Assembly: GCF_000019185.1 (NCBI RefSeq) | Contig: NC_010334.1 | Location: 2,108,001 to 2,172,000 of the forward strand | Source: Shewanella halifaxensis HAW-EB4 | GTDB taxonomy: Bacteria; Pseudomonadota; Gammaproteobacteria; Enterobacterales; Shewanellaceae | Reading direction: 5' to 3' | Length of the DNA: 64,000 nt | Part shown: in pieces, positions 7,389 to 16,856 of the stretch | How the letters are laid out: each line of letters opens with the position of its first letter | Numbering within the stretch: position 1 is the stretch's first letter | Made by a program: the position numbers and the translations under genes | The notes under the pieces: generated by a model | Database searches by the model: none | What the model was told of the DNA's origin: nothing | The model's input: only the letters and a program-made list of their open reading frames with translations

Positions 7389-8948
7389 TTACGAGTCGAG
7401 CTTATCGTCAGCCACTTTATAGTGGGGATCTTCAATCAAGTTTACCTCAACTAAATCACCGGCCTTATCAAGCAGCTTCTTACAGTCACGGCTTAAATGG
7501 CGTAAGTGCAAACGTTTACCAGCCCCGACATATCGCTCGGCTAGAGTATCGATAGCATCGAGGGCTGAGTGATCACACACTCGTGAGTTTTGGAAATCGA
7601 CGATAACATCCTGTGGATCGGTTTTAGCGTGGAATAGCTCTAGGAATTCCGCAACTGAACCAAAGAATAGCGGGCCGTTAAGCTTATATACTTTCCAACC
7701 ATTTTGATCTTCGCTTACCTCAACGTTGATATGCTTGGCATGTTCCCATGCAAATACCAACGCAGAAACGATAACGCCTACGAATACCGCGAACGCTAAA
7801 TCGGTAAATACGGTAACAATCGTCACTAGAATAATAACGAAGGCGTCGTGTTTTGGTACTTTGCGCATAACTTTAAAGCTAGCCCACTCAAATGTACCTA
7901 AGACCACCATAAACATCACACCGACCAAGGCGGCTAGCGGGATCATTTCGATAAGTGCTGAACCAAACAAAATGAAAGCAAGTAGCGCAACAGCAGCGGT
8001 AATACCCGATAAACGTCCACGACCGCCAGAATTAATATTAATCATCGACTGACCAATCATGGCGCAGCCACCCATGGCGCCAAAGAAACCACTAGTGATA
8101 TTACCAACACCTTGACCAATACACTCTTTGTTGCCGCGGCCACGTGTGCCGGTCATCTCATCAATAACGGTCAGCGTTAGTAATGATTCAATTAGACCTA
8201 CAGCAGCAAGAATAAGTGAGTAAGGCAAAATGATATATAAGGTCTCTAACGTAAACTCGACAGCAGGAATTGAGAAGGTCGGTAGACTACCTGCAATCGT
8301 CGCGTTGTCGTTGCCACTCATGGCTTTAAGAAAGTCGAGAACGGTACGAGTATCTAAGTTCAAGAAGGTAACCAGTAACGTTACCGTCAAAATTGCGGCT
8401 AGTGAAGAGGGGATCGCTGTCGTAAGTTTTGGTAAGAACTGAATGATCGCCATGGTTAGCGCGACTAAGCCTAACATGAGTAATAGCTGGTTTTGAGGTA
8501 ACCAAGTCATCACACCATTTGCATCAGGTGTTTGGAATTGACCCAACTGAGCAAGGAAGATGACAATCGCTAAGCCGTTCACAAATCCTATCATTACAGG
8601 GTAGGGAACGATGCGAATAAATTTACCGAGTTTGAAGACACCGGCTGAAACTTGGATAAGACCAGCAAGCACGACGGCGGCAAACAGGTATTGAACTCCA
8701 TGCTCTGCAACGAGCGCAACCATTACAACGGCCATTGCTCCGGTAGCACCGGAGATCATACCTGGACGGCCACCAATAAGCGCCGTAATAAGACCCATAA
8801 TGAAAGCTGCATATAAGCCAACCATAGGCTCAACACCTGCAACGAATGCGAATGCAACCGCCTCAGGAACTAATGCAAGGGCAACGGTTAGCCCTGAAAG
8901 TAAGTCAGCTCTGTGACTAGCAGTTTTGTGACGAATAAGATCGAACAT
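7389..8948 (-). CDS. SulP-family anion transporter with STAS domain
   Basis: A 519-aa inner-membrane transporter of the SLC26/SulP family. Residues 1–400 contain about a dozen hydrophobic segments, with the family pattern LLSGLTVALALVPEAVAFA near the start and GNITSGFFGAMGGCAMIGQS mid-protein. The C-terminal 100 residues form a STAS domain (DVIVDFQNSRVCDHSALDAI). Members carry sulfate, bicarbonate or other anions; sequence alone does not give the substrate. No carbonic anhydrase or sulfate gene is adjacent. A terminator separates it from rne upstream, so it has its own promoter. Confidence 0.9.
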   Translation of the reverse strand: MFDLIRHKTASHRADLLSGLTVALALVPEAVAFAFVAGVEPMVGLYAAFIMGLITALIGGRPGMISGATGAMAVVMVALVAEHGVQYLFAAVVLAGLIQVSAGVFKLGKFIRIVPYPVMIGFVNGLAIVIFLAQLGQFQTPDANGVMTWLPQNQLLLMLGLVALTMAIIQFLPKLTTAIPSSLAAILTVTLLVTFLNLDTRTVLDFLKAMSGNDNATIAGSLPTFSIPAVEFTLETLYIILPYSLILAAVGLIESLLTLTVIDEMTGTRGRGNKECIGQGVGNITSGFFGAMGGCAMIGQSMININSGGRGRLSGITAAVALLAFILFGSALIEMIPLAALVGVMFMVVLGTFEWASFKVMRKVPKHDAFVIILVTIVTVFTDLAFAVFVGVIVSALVFAWEHAKHINVEVSEDQNGWKVYKLNGPLFFGSVAEFLELFHAKTDPQDVIVDFQNSRVCDHSALDAIDTLAERYVGAGKRLHLRHLSRDCKKLLDKAGDLVEVNLIEDPHYKVADDKLDS

Positions 8949-9029
8949 TCAGCCTCTGTTAAAAGTTTGTTGTAGTAGTAATGAATATTGGCCGCGAATA
9001 CTAACAAATTTTGGCCTATTTTAAAATAA

Positions 9030-9057
9030 AAAAGCCATGCTATAAAGCATGGCTTTT
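9030..9057 (-). terminator. Terminator of rne
   Basis: AAAAGCCATGC–tataaa–GCATGGCTTTT, an 11-bp stem directly after the rne stop; T-rich on the minus strand. Confidence 0.85.
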
Positions 9058-9078
9058 AGGTAAACCGATTAACTCAGT

Positions 9079-12000
9079 TTATGTGCGAACAGTTTCTGAA
9101 TTAGCACTGTTTGCCGTTCTTGGCTTCGTTGCTTCGGCAGATTCAGTTGCTTCATATTGACGTCCCGTAGGGGTAGCAATATTTTCTCTGCTTTCAACAG
9201 TGGGCTTCGTTGTTTCTGACATTACCATAGAACCAAAGCGGCTAGTTGCTTTGGCGACAGGCTTAACGTCAACAGCCGTTTCTACAACAGCTGCTTTTTC
9301 AGCAACAGGGATTTCTACCACTGGTTGCTGGCTAGGCATAATTGCTGCTGGCTTAGCCATAGGAGCAGATGCGCCCAGTTTCGCTTCAACTTTAACTTCA
9401 GCCGGAGTCTCAACAACAGGTGCTTCAACTTTAACTTCAGCTGGAGTTTCAACTACTGGTGCTTCAACTTTAACTTCAGCCGGAGTTTCAACTACTGGAG
9501 CTTCAACCTTAACTTCAGCCGGAGTTTCAACTACTGGAGCTTCAACCTTAACTTCAGCCGGAGTCTCAACAACAGGTGCTTCAACTTTAACTTCAGCCGG
9601 AGTTTCGACTACTGGAGCTTCAACTTTAACTTCAGCCGGAGTCTCAACTGGTACAGAAGCCACTGGCGCTTCAACCTTAACTTCAGCCGGAGTCTCAACT
9701 GATACTGAAGCCACTGGCGCTTCAACTTTAACTTCAGCTGGAGCTTGAACAACAGGCGCTTCAGCCTTTGGTTCAACCTGTATTGGCTCTATCGCTGTCG
9801 CTTCAACGACAACAACAGGGGGCTGAGTCGCTTCAAAACTGTTTTCAACATCGTTAGGAACGAAAGCTGCGACAGATGAACCATCTTCATTCTGCTGAGC
9901 ATCTTCATCACGACGTCGACGTTGTCCCGCTGCACGCAAGTGGCGTGGGCTACGACGACTTCTACGTTGACCTTCACGAGGCTCACGAGCATTGTCTTCA
10001 GTCGCAACGGCATCTTCAGTCGCTTCAATAGCGGTTTCTATTGCCGTTGTTTCTGTTTCAACTTTTGTTTCTACAGCTGTTTTAGGAGCTTCAGGTGCTT
10101 GTACAGCACTTTCTACACTGCCAGCTGTTTCGATCTGCTCTACCGCTTCAACATCAACAGTCTCTGCTTTTGCTTTAGGCTTGCGTGGCTGACGCTTAGG
10201 ACGTGCTGGCTTGTCATCATTTGATGGCTTTGCTTGCACTGGCGCTTCAGTCGCTGCAACTTCAGCTTTTAGCTCTTCTTGCTGTTCATTGTTTACACGT
10301 ACCTTACGACGCATGTTACGACGCTGACGACGTTCACGCGCAGCTTCTTGCTTAGGCTGCTCGGTAGTTGGCGCTTCACTCTTAGTGTCTTTACGCACTT
10401 TTTCGTTACGTGGCTGACGTTTATTAGTGTCTTCAGTCGGTAAGCGGGTGTCGCTGCTGTCACTACGACTGCTTTTAGCCCGTTTGTCTTTAGACTGTTC
10501 ACTGTCATTGCGGCTATCGTTACGGCTATCGCTGCGATTGTCATTACGGTTGCGGCGAGGATCATTTCGACGATTGTTATTACGGCGATTATTGTTCCGG
10601 CCCTGATTACGGCTATCTTTATCTTGCTTCTTAGGCTCAGTTTTTGGTTCTTCTTTAGAACCAAATAGTGAGCTAATTGCCGCTGCGATCTTCGCGAATA
10701 AACCTGGCTCTTCTATCTTTGGTGCAGCAGGTTTAGTTTCAACTACTGGCGCTTGCTTTGGCGTAGAGAAGCCTTTTAATGCTGGCTGAGGAGTGGCAGC
10801 TCTTTCAAGCTTACGTGGTTCGTATAGCTTAGCTTCTTCTTTTTCAAGTAGCTTGTAGCTAGATTCGCTGATCTCGTCATCTTTACGGTGACGTACAACA
10901 CGGTAATCTGGCGTTGTCATATTTGGATCTGGGATGACATACACTTCTACGTTGTGGCGCTTTTCTGTGATACGAATGGCTTTACGCTTTTCATTCAATA
11001 AGAAAGCTGCAACATCGACAGGAACAACGGCTTCAATTTGTGATGTGTTCTCTTTAATCGCTTCTTCTTCCATTAGACGAAGAATTGATAGTGCTAGAGA
11101 CTCAGTACCACGAATCGTACCTTGTCCATGGCAACGAGGACATAGGTGTGCGGCAGACTCTTCAAGAGAAGGACGTAGACGCTGACGCGACATTTCCATC
11201 AAACCAAAACGTGAAATTCGACCTAATTGTACACGTGCTCTGTCGTGATGAACGGCATCTTGCATACGCTTTTCAACTTCACGTTGATGACGTACTGGTG
11301 TCATATCGATGAAATCGATAACAACTAAGCCACCTAAGTCACGTAGACGTAATTGACGTGCAATCTCATCAGCAGCTTCTAGGTTAGTATTGAGTGCCGT
11401 CTCTTCGATATCGCTACCTTTCGTTGCGCGAGCAGAGTTAATATCGATAGAGGTTAGGGCTTCTGTAGGATCGATAACGATCGAACCACCAGATGGTAGA
11501 CGCACTTCGCGTTGGAACGCAGACTCGATTTGAGTTTCAATCTGGTAATGCGTAAACAGTGGTACTTCAGCGTCGTAACGCTTAATACGCTCTACAAAGT
11601 CAGGACGAACAAGTGAAACGTGCTCTTTTGCCTGTTCATAAATGCGTGGGTGATCGATCAAGATCTCGCCAACGTCGCGGCGTAAATAGTCACGGATCGC
11701 GCGAACGATAACGTTACTTTCTTGATGGATTAGGAAAGGTGCTGGTGCACTTTCTGCAGCTTCTTTGATCGCTGCCCAGTGGTGCTGAAGCACTTTTAAG
11801 TCCCACTTTAGCTCAGCTGGATCTTTACCTACACCTGCGGTGCGTACGATAAGACCCATGCCTTGTGGTACTTCTAGCTCTGCAAGCGCCGCTTTAAGCT
11901 CTGTACGCTCATCACCTTCGATACGACGTGAAATACCGCCTGCACGAGGGTTATTTGGCATTAATACAAGGTAAGAACCCGCAAGACTGATAAAGGTTGT

Positions 12001-12348
12001 AAGTGCAGCGCCTTTGTTGCCACGCTCTTCTTTATCAATTTGAACGATAACTTCCTGACCTTCCTTAATCACTTCCTTAATACTAGGACGACCTTGGAAA
12101 GAATAACCTTTAGGGAAGTATTCACGAGCAATTTCTTTAAGTGGTAGGAAGCCGTGACGCTCAGCACCATAATCAACGAAAGCCGCTTCAAGAGACGGTT
12201 CAACTCGTGTGATAGTGCCTTTGTAAATATTGGCTTTCTTTTGTTCATGACCTGGGCTTTCGATATCCAAATCATACAGTTGTTGCCCATCAACGAGGGC
12301 AACGCGCAACTCTTCAGATTGAGTCGCATTGATTAACATCCGTTTCAT
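9079..12348 (-). CDS. rne: Ribonuclease E
   Basis: The essential endoribonuclease and degradosome scaffold. The start is the ATG at 12348 (MKRMLINATQSEELRVALVD), identical in pattern to known RNase E; 11 extra upstream codons are not used. S1 domain about residues 39–120; DNase-I-like catalytic part with the metal Asp residues in SIDINSARATKG and VVIDFIDM; Zn-link CPRCHGQG near 404. Residues beyond about 525 are low-complexity: an Arg/Asn-rich RNA-binding block, then an acidic Pro/Ala/Val/Glu region containing six 13-residue repeats (VKVEAPVVETPAE) and two 17-residue variants, encoded by 39- and 51-bp tandem DNA repeats at about 9384–9735. Total 1089 aa. In E. coli rne represses itself through its 5' UTR; a long leader is available here. 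Antisense frames over the repeat are shadows. Confidence 0.97.
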   Translation of the reverse strand: MKRMLINATQSEELRVALVDGQQLYDLDIESPGHEQKKANIYKGTITRVEPSLEAAFVDYGAERHGFLPLKEIAREYFPKGYSFQGRPSIKEVIKEGQEVIVQIDKEERGNKGAALTTFISLAGSYLVLMPNNPRAGGISRRIEGDERTELKAALAELEVPQGMGLIVRTAGVGKDPAELKWDLKVLQHHWAAIKEAAESAPAPFLIHQESNVIVRAIRDYLRRDVGEILIDHPRIYEQAKEHVSLVRPDFVERIKRYDAEVPLFTHYQIETQIESAFQREVRLPSGGSIVIDPTEALTSIDINSARATKGSDIEETALNTNLEAADEIARQLRLRDLGGLVVIDFIDMTPVRHQREVEKRMQDAVHHDRARVQLGRISRFGLMEMSRQRLRPSLEESAAHLCPRCHGQGTIRGTESLALSILRLMEEEAIKENTSQIEAVVPVDVAAFLLNEKRKAIRITEKRHNVEVYVIPDPNMTTPDYRVVRHRKDDEISESSYKLLEKEEAKLYEPRKLERAATPQPALKGFSTPKQAPVVETKPAAPKIEEPGLFAKIAAAISSLFGSKEEPKTEPKKQDKDSRNQGRNNNRRNNNRRNDPRRNRNDNRSDSRNDSRNDSEQSKDKRAKSSRSDSSDTRLPTEDTNKRQPRNEKVRKDTKSEAPTTEQPKQEAARERRQRRNMRRKVRVNNEQQEELKAEVAATEAPVQAKPSNDDKPARPKRQPRKPKAKAETVDVEAVEQIETAGSVESAVQAPEAPKTAVETKVETETTAIETAIEATEDAVATEDNAREPREGQRRSRRSPRHLRAAGQRRRRDEDAQQNEDGSSVAAFVPNDVENSFEATQPPVVVVEATAIEPIQVEPKAEAPVVQAPAEVKVEAPVASVSVETPAEVKVEAPVASVPVETPAEVKVEAPVVETPAEVKVEAPVVETPAEVKVEAPVVETPAEVKVEAPVVETPAEVKVEAPVVETPAEVKVEAPVVETPAEVKVEAKLGASAPMAKPAAIMPSQQPVVEIPVAEKAAVVETAVDVKPVAKATSRFGSMVMSETTKPTVESRENIATPTGRQYEATESAEATKPRTANSANSETVRT
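9384..9735. repeat. Tandem repeats in the rne 3' coding region
   Basis: Six near-identical 39-bp units and two related 51-bp units, all multiples of three, encode the VKVEAPV…ETPAE repeats of the RNase E scaffold tail. Differences between units are mostly at wobble positions, which suggests expansion by slippage or unequal recombination followed by drift, with the frame kept. Confidence 0.9.
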
Positions 12349-12947
12349 GATGACGTAATTCTTCTTTATAAAGGTCATCAAACGATACTTATTTCACTGC
12401 ATTACGGGCCTAGGATTATTAAAACAAAACCTCACGGTCAGTCTCTAGGCAAGGTGCGCATTGCTGTTAGACGCATTCTCTGCGTGTCGCATCCTATTTA
12501 TGGCTTATTTTTTTATGTTTATAAAAAACAAGGAATTCGTTGTTAAATGTCAACCAACCCCATAAATTCTTAAAATACTTTCCAGTAATGCCAATTCGAA
12601 ATGGTAGCGTCTGACGACGAGTTAAAATTATTCTTCGAAATTGGAGCGTTTTCAGTTGAGAAACCAGTTGTAAGTTGGGTTTTCGTTTTAATTTAGTCGT
12701 GAAGGCGCATGTACTGGCCTTTTTATTGATACAACGACCCGTAAATCAATGATTTACTATCAAACCGCAAACATTTTTAGTCTCATTCTGTAACGTAATG
12801 CTAGGCTGATTGGTGGACACTTTATCCACGGGTTATCACCGTTAGCGGGGGAAATATAGCAATAATAGATAAAATCAGCAAATGGAAAGGCACAATTCTT
12901 TTGAGTTGTTGTACAATGTGTCGCAACGAAATACATAACGGCGCAGC
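12349..12947. other. rne/rluC divergent intergenic region
   Basis: About 600 bases between divergent rne and rluC. It should hold the long structured rne leader and both promoters. I see no coding frame with a ribosome site. A TTGTACAAT element near 12908 lies about 40 bases before rluC and could be its -10 region. No other motif was assigned. Confidence 0.5.
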
Positions 12948-13907
12948 ATGAATACTCCATCTCAAAAAGCACAAGTCCAAATGGTTACCATTGATGAAGA
13001 CCACGTTGGACAACGTATCGATAATTTTCTTCTGACAAAACTCAAGGGCGTGCCTAAAAGCATGATCTATCGGATCGTGCGTAAGGGTGAAGTTAGAGTG
13101 AATAAAAAGCGCATTAAACCTGAGTATAAATTAGCCGATGGTGACATTGTACGTATTCCTCCTGTCAGAGTATCTGAAAGTGAAGGGCGCCCAGGGCCTT
13201 CGGCAAAGTTGACTAAGGTATCTCAGCTTGAAGAGCGGATCCTTTTTGAAGATAAATATCTTATTGTGCTAAATAAACCTTCTGGTATTGCTGTTCATGG
13301 TGGTAGTGGTGTTGAATTTGGTGTGATTGAAGCGATGCGCTCTTTGCGTACCCAGCAAAAATTCCTAGAGTTGGTTCACCGCTTAGATAAAGAAACGTCA
13401 GGTGTGTTACTGATCGCTAAGAAACGCAGTGCCTTAAGACATCTTCATGATCAACTTAGATACAAGAAGATGCAAAAAGACTATGTTGCGTTAGTGAGAG
13501 GCGAGTGGCAGAGCCACGACAAAGTCATTAAAGCGCCATTACTTAAGTTAACGCTTAAATCAGGTGAGCGAATTGTTCGTGTCAATAAAGAGGGTAAAGA
13601 GTCTGAAACCCGCTTTAAGATTTTGCAGCGTTATAGCGATTCCACGTTAGTGCAAGCAAGTCCTGTTACTGGACGAACTCACCAAATCCGTGTGCATTGC
13701 CAGTTTGCTGGTCATCCGATAGCGTGCGATGAAAAGTACAGTGAACAAAAGTTTGATGACTCTATGCGAGCACAAGGACTAAATCGACTGTTTTTGCATG
13801 CCGCTCAGCTTAAATTTACTCACCCAGAAACGGAAGAGGTAATGCAAGTTAAAGCGCCACTAGACACAATACTCGAATCAACCTTAAAGAAGTTAAAGAA
13901 AGTATGA
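12948..13907 (+). CDS. rluC: 23S rRNA pseudouridine(955/2504/2580) synthase
   Basis: RluC makes three pseudouridines in 23S rRNA. An S4 RNA-binding domain occupies residues about 18–80 (QRIDNFLLTKLKGVPKSMIY). The RluA-family catalytic motif HRLDKETSGVLL has the nucleophile Asp at about 149. A second motif, GRTHQIRVH, is near 243. Length 319 aa is usual. Its divergent position beside rne is conserved in enterobacteria and Shewanella. The next gene overlaps its stop by ATGA, so the two are cotranscribed and probably translationally coupled. Confidence 0.96.
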   Translation: MNTPSQKAQVQMVTIDEDHVGQRIDNFLLTKLKGVPKSMIYRIVRKGEVRVNKKRIKPEYKLADGDIVRIPPVRVSESEGRPGPSAKLTKVSQLEERILFEDKYLIVLNKPSGIAVHGGSGVEFGVIEAMRSLRTQQKFLELVHRLDKETSGVLLIAKKRSALRHLHDQLRYKKMQKDYVALVRGEWQSHDKVIKAPLLKLTLKSGERIVRVNKEGKESETRFKILQRYSDSTLVQASPVTGRTHQIRVHCQFAGHPIACDEKYSEQKFDDSMRAQGLNRLFLHAAQLKFTHPETEEVMQVKAPLDTILESTLKKLKKV

Positions 13908-14551
13908 AGCCTTACGAATTAGTCATCTTCGATTGGGATGGAACCTTAATGGATTCCATCAGTAAAATTGTTACTTGCATGCAGCAGATGGCGCAGTCGC
14001 TGTCTTTGGTTTGTCCCTCAGAGCTAGCAATCCGCGATGTGATAGGTTTATCGATGGAGGAGGCGCTTAAGAGCTTATATCCAACGCTGCCTTCAGTCGA
14101 CTTCGAACCCATGATTAATTCGTATAAAGAACATTATTTAACGCTAAATACCACACCAAGTCCGTTGTTTGAAGGCAGTGAAACGCTATTGAATGAACTC
14201 TGTGCAAGGGATTATCGCCTTGCTGTGGCGACGGGAAAAGGTCGTAATGGATTAAACCGTGTACTAAGTGAAACGGGCCTGGGGCGACACTTTGAGTCAA
14301 GTCGATGCGCAGATGAGTCAAAGAGTAAGCCTAACCCTGATATGATCCACGAGCTGCTAGAAGAGCTTAAAGTCAAACCTCAGCGTGCAATTATGATTGG
14401 GGACTCGTTACACGATTTGAATATGGCGAATAATGCGGGAATTGATGCTGTAGGTGTAAGTTATGGTGCTCACAGTGAATCAAGGTTACTGTTAGCCAGT
14501 CCTAAAGCCATTATTCATAAGCCGTTAGAACTGCTTGTTCTATTAGCCTAA
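13904..14551 (+). CDS. HAD-superfamily phosphatase (Gph/YieH-like)
   Basis: A 215-aa HAD-IA hydrolase. Motif I FDWDGTL carries the nucleophile and acid/base Asp residues (D9, D11). Motif II is the Thr of VATGKG, motif III the Lys of SKPNPDM, and motif IV GDSLHDLNMANNAG. The helical cap lies between motif I and motif II. Such enzymes dephosphorylate small phosphate esters such as 2-phosphoglycolate or nucleotides; the substrate cannot be read here. It overlaps the rluC stop by 4 bases. A metabolite-repair role is possible but unsupported. Confidence 0.9.
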   Translation: MKPYELVIFDWDGTLMDSISKIVTCMQQMAQSLSLVCPSELAIRDVIGLSMEEALKSLYPTLPSVDFEPMINSYKEHYLTLNTTPSPLFEGSETLLNELCARDYRLAVATGKGRNGLNRVLSETGLGRHFESSRCADESKSKPNPDMIHELLEELKVKPQRAIMIGDSLHDLNMANNAGIDAVGVSYGAHSESRLLLASPKAIIHKPLELLVLLA

Positions 14552-14584
14552 ATTCTACAATTTACTACCCAGCGCTTAGCAATG

Positions 14585-15290
14585 TTAGGGAGAGCGGCCT
14601 TTGGTTTGGCTTCCCGAGACTGAACCACATGGATAAGACTCGTGGTTATCATCTATTGGAGTAAAGGGAATAAGGTGTAAGGTGATAGAGGCTAAGTGAT
14701 AGTGACTCACCTGAACTCCCCTTGCTTGCTTCTGTTTAAACATCTCATTATCGGCATGACAGATTGAGGCGAATGTTACTCTTCTGTCATGGTTTTGGCC
14801 TACTTCTATTAGTTTATCAAATTGATGAAACAAGGCGCGCCAATTTGGCGCGGCCTGTTAGGTAATCATGATGGGCTAAATATTCCTGTTTCAAAAAGAT
14901 GTCGCCAGTTATACCAATCAGTATAAGAAGTTGATCTACTCAGAGCGCTTTTTGGCAAACTAATTCAAGGCGAATAGTTGAAAGAATGGTTATTCCCTTG
15001 TGAAGCTTTTCAACGCAGAAGTAGGCAGCCAAAAACGCTCCAGAATGGCGAGTTTTAGTGGCTCTGATGCTGCGTTAACGAGCTTAACCGTAGAATAACT
15101 ATGCTCTTCACTCGTTGCAAACCACATGGATGTGGTGAATGTCATTAATGCAGGAGCAATTAATGACCTTGCCTCATAACCGCTAAACTCTCGCTGAGCG
15201 ACCAAATCTTTATACTGATTGGTATTATTTTATAAAATCCTCACCAACAGCCTGTTTATTTCCGATATTAAATGTAGGGATGGTCAACAC
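14585..15290 (-). pseudogene. Decayed GGDEF-like gene split by a MITE
   Basis: On the minus strand after yceF, a TTG or GTG (15287/15290) behind a GGAG opens a frame of about 20 codons (TIPTFNIGNKQAVGEDFIK). It is cut by the MITE at 15225. On the other side of the element the frame resumes as TGDIFLKQEYLAHHDYLTG, which fits the linker and first motif (HHD-x-LTG) of a diguanylate cyclase GGDEF domain. A frameshift follows near 14830, then MFHQFDKLIEVGQNHDRRVTF and onward to a stop at 14585. No GGDEF/GGEEF active site is present, so the remnant is inactive as a cyclase. The family call rests on one motif and is tentative; the interruption and frameshift are seen directly. Confidence 0.55.
14911..15225. 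mobile_element. MITE copy 1 (315 bp)
   Basis: Bounded by perfect 16-bp terminal inverted repeats, ATACCAATCAGTATAA at the left and its reverse complement at the right. The interior has no transposase. It is more than 90% identical by eye to the copy at 42838–43103, except for about 47 extra bases near 15117–15163. This is a non-autonomous element moved by a transposase elsewhere. I cannot define a target-site duplication with confidence. It interrupts the GGDEF-like remnant. Confidence 0.85.
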
Positions 15291-15300
15291 GACTCCATTA

Positions 15301-15882
15301 TTAGAGTACTTCAACGCCTTGTAGATGAAGTAAATCGATAAGTGAGATAAGTGGTAGCCCAATAAGCGTGTTTGGATCTTTTCCCTCTAATCTTTCAAAT
15401 AATGAGATCCCGAGGCCTTCACTTTTAAAGCTGCCCGCACAGTAGAAGGGTTGATCAATATCGACATAGCGGCAGATCTGTCCATGAGTCAGAGTTCGAA
15501 AATGAACAGTAAATGGCTCAACGATAGCTTCCACATGTGAATTTCTTCCGTTATGTACAGCAAGACCGGTGTAGAAAGTGATTGATTGTCCACTAGCGGC
15601 TGTCAATTGTTCAATCGCTTTTTCACGGTTTAGGGGCTTACCGATAATTTTTCCATCAATCACGGCGACTTGATCTGAGCCTATTACAATACTATTGGGG
15701 TGTTGCTTAACGCCAGCAGCGGCCTTTAGTTTTGCTAAGCGTAAAACTAATTCAGTTGGTGACTCATTATCTAGTGCCGTTTCATCAACGTCCGGAGAGC
15801 AGCAGCTAAACTCTAGTGCGAGTTTTTGTAATAGTTGTTGGCGAAAAGGAGAAGTCGAGGCAAGAACAAGTGCTGTAGACAT
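15301..15882 (-). CDS. yceF: Maf-family nucleotide pyrophosphatase YceF
   Basis: Hydrolyses modified or non-canonical NTPs; the E. coli YceF branch prefers 7-methyl-GTP. Signatures are LVLASTSPFRQQLLQKL at the start, the DVDETA loop near residue 35, IIGSDQV near 70, and CAGSFKSEGLGISLFERLEG near 150, matching YceF closely. The frame opens seven codons earlier, but the ATG at 15882 begins at the conserved N-terminus (MSTALVLAS) and gives 193 aa, the family length. Its linkage to yceD–rpmF–plsX is conserved, although here it is transcribed the other way. Confidence 0.93.
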   Translation of the reverse strand: MSTALVLASTSPFRQQLLQKLALEFSCCSPDVDETALDNESPTELVLRLAKLKAAAGVKQHPNSIVIGSDQVAVIDGKIIGKPLNREKAIEQLTAASGQSITFYTGLAVHNGRNSHVEAIVEPFTVHFRTLTHGQICRYVDIDQPFYCAGSFKSEGLGISLFERLEGKDPNTLIGLPLISLIDLLHLQGVEVL

Positions 15883-16185
15883 ATATAGGCCTTGTTGTTT
15901 CAATCACGCCCGTTTGGAGGCGCGTTCGAATGAATGATTGTGTGTTTAATTTTACTCGAATCAATATGGAAAATGACACAAAACAGTAATATTGATGCCA
16001 TTAATGTTGGTACAGGACTGCTTTTTTAAAATCGAACTTACTTAAATCGCCGCCAATACCTATGATCTTATAGCTTAACTGTATTGATATGCTTAGTAAG
16101 TTGATGCCAAAGTGGCATATTCAGCATGGGGACAGTTGAACTCTTTAAGGTAGAAGAGTATTCAATTGATATAGCGGAGAGAAGA
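15883..16185. other. Intergenic region yceF / small membrane protein
   Basis: About 300 bases between divergent genes. It must hold both promoters; no clear gene, repeat or strong motif was seen. Confidence 0.4.
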
Positions 16186-16362
16186 ATGTTCAAATTATGG
16201 CTTGCGATTATCATTATGTTATCTGTTGTCGTTCACCTCAGCGGCGATGTGAGCCGACCTTTTTATCCAACTATCTTGTGTGCCATGGTGTTGGGAGCAT
16301 TAGCACGAGAGGTTATTGCTAAACTCGACCATGTGATTGGGCATCAGGGTCAAACACCTTGA
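16186..16362 (+). CDS. Small two-TM membrane protein (58 aa)
   Basis: The ATG at 16186 has a strong GGAGAGAAG site directly upstream, so I choose it over the longer frame that opens at 16126. The 58-residue product has a hydrophobic segment at residues 3–17 (KLWLAIIIMLSVVVHL) and a second at about 26–40 (PTILCAMVLGALARE), then a charged tail, so it is probably an inner-membrane protein. I recognise no family. It stands alone between yceF and the yceD operon. Confidence 0.6.
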   Translation: MFKLWLAIIIMLSVVVHLSGDVSRPFYPTILCAMVLGALAREVIAKLDHVIGHQGQTP

Positions 16363-16856
16363 AAAGAACTAATTGATCAGTAGCCGCCTTTTGCGTAAAC
16401 AGATCTAGATATAAGTAAATGGATAATGTACTGCAGACTCCGACTATAATTGTGAGAGTTAAAGATTGCACTTCTCTTGGTATAAACTCTGTACTAGGTG
16501 CACCTTGATGAGCTCTGCTGTGGGTTTTAGACTAGGGCATCAATAAATTATCGTAATTCATACACTTGAATTTTGTCATTATCAATATGGTTGCTTGCTC
16601 CTTGGCGCAAGAAAACAGGGATGAAGGGCTGCTGTTTATGCTCTGCTTTATTAAGAGCATCACAAAAAGAGATTAACACGATGGAATTACGAACACTTAA
16701 ACGCATTTATAGATGAAATATAATGTAATGCCTACCGTGTTTCTTGTACAATACGGGTACCTAACAACTCACTTAGCTGAATCAAACAGCTGTTAATCAC
16801 CCAGTAATGTATAAGGGTGTTGACTTCTGCTAAAATTCACCTAAAATGCGCGCCTT
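16363..16856. other. Intergenic region upstream of the yceD–fab operon
   Basis: Almost 500 bases without a convincing gene. The right end holds a promoter (16820–16847). A TTGTACAATACGGGTACC stretch near 16745–16762 is a second possible -10 region. The rest is unassigned. Confidence 0.45.
16820..16847 (+). promoter_or_regulatory. Candidate sigma-70 promoter of yceD–rpmF–plsX
   Basis: TTGACT and TAAAAT hexamers with a 16-bp spacer. The predicted start would be near 16854, only about 3 bases before the yceD ATG at 16857, so this transcript would be practically leaderless. An upstream promoter may also serve the operon. Confidence 0.5.

Noticed and set aside
9200..9748. Plus-strand repetitive protein over the rne 3' end
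   Set aside because: It is the antisense shadow of the RNase E repeats; it has no ribosome site and the sense strand is clearly coding.
14990..15205. 71-aa minus-strand protein inside MITE copy 1
   Set aside because: Lies wholly within the MITE, lacks a ribosome site, and the matching frame is altered in copy 2, so it is not a conserved product.
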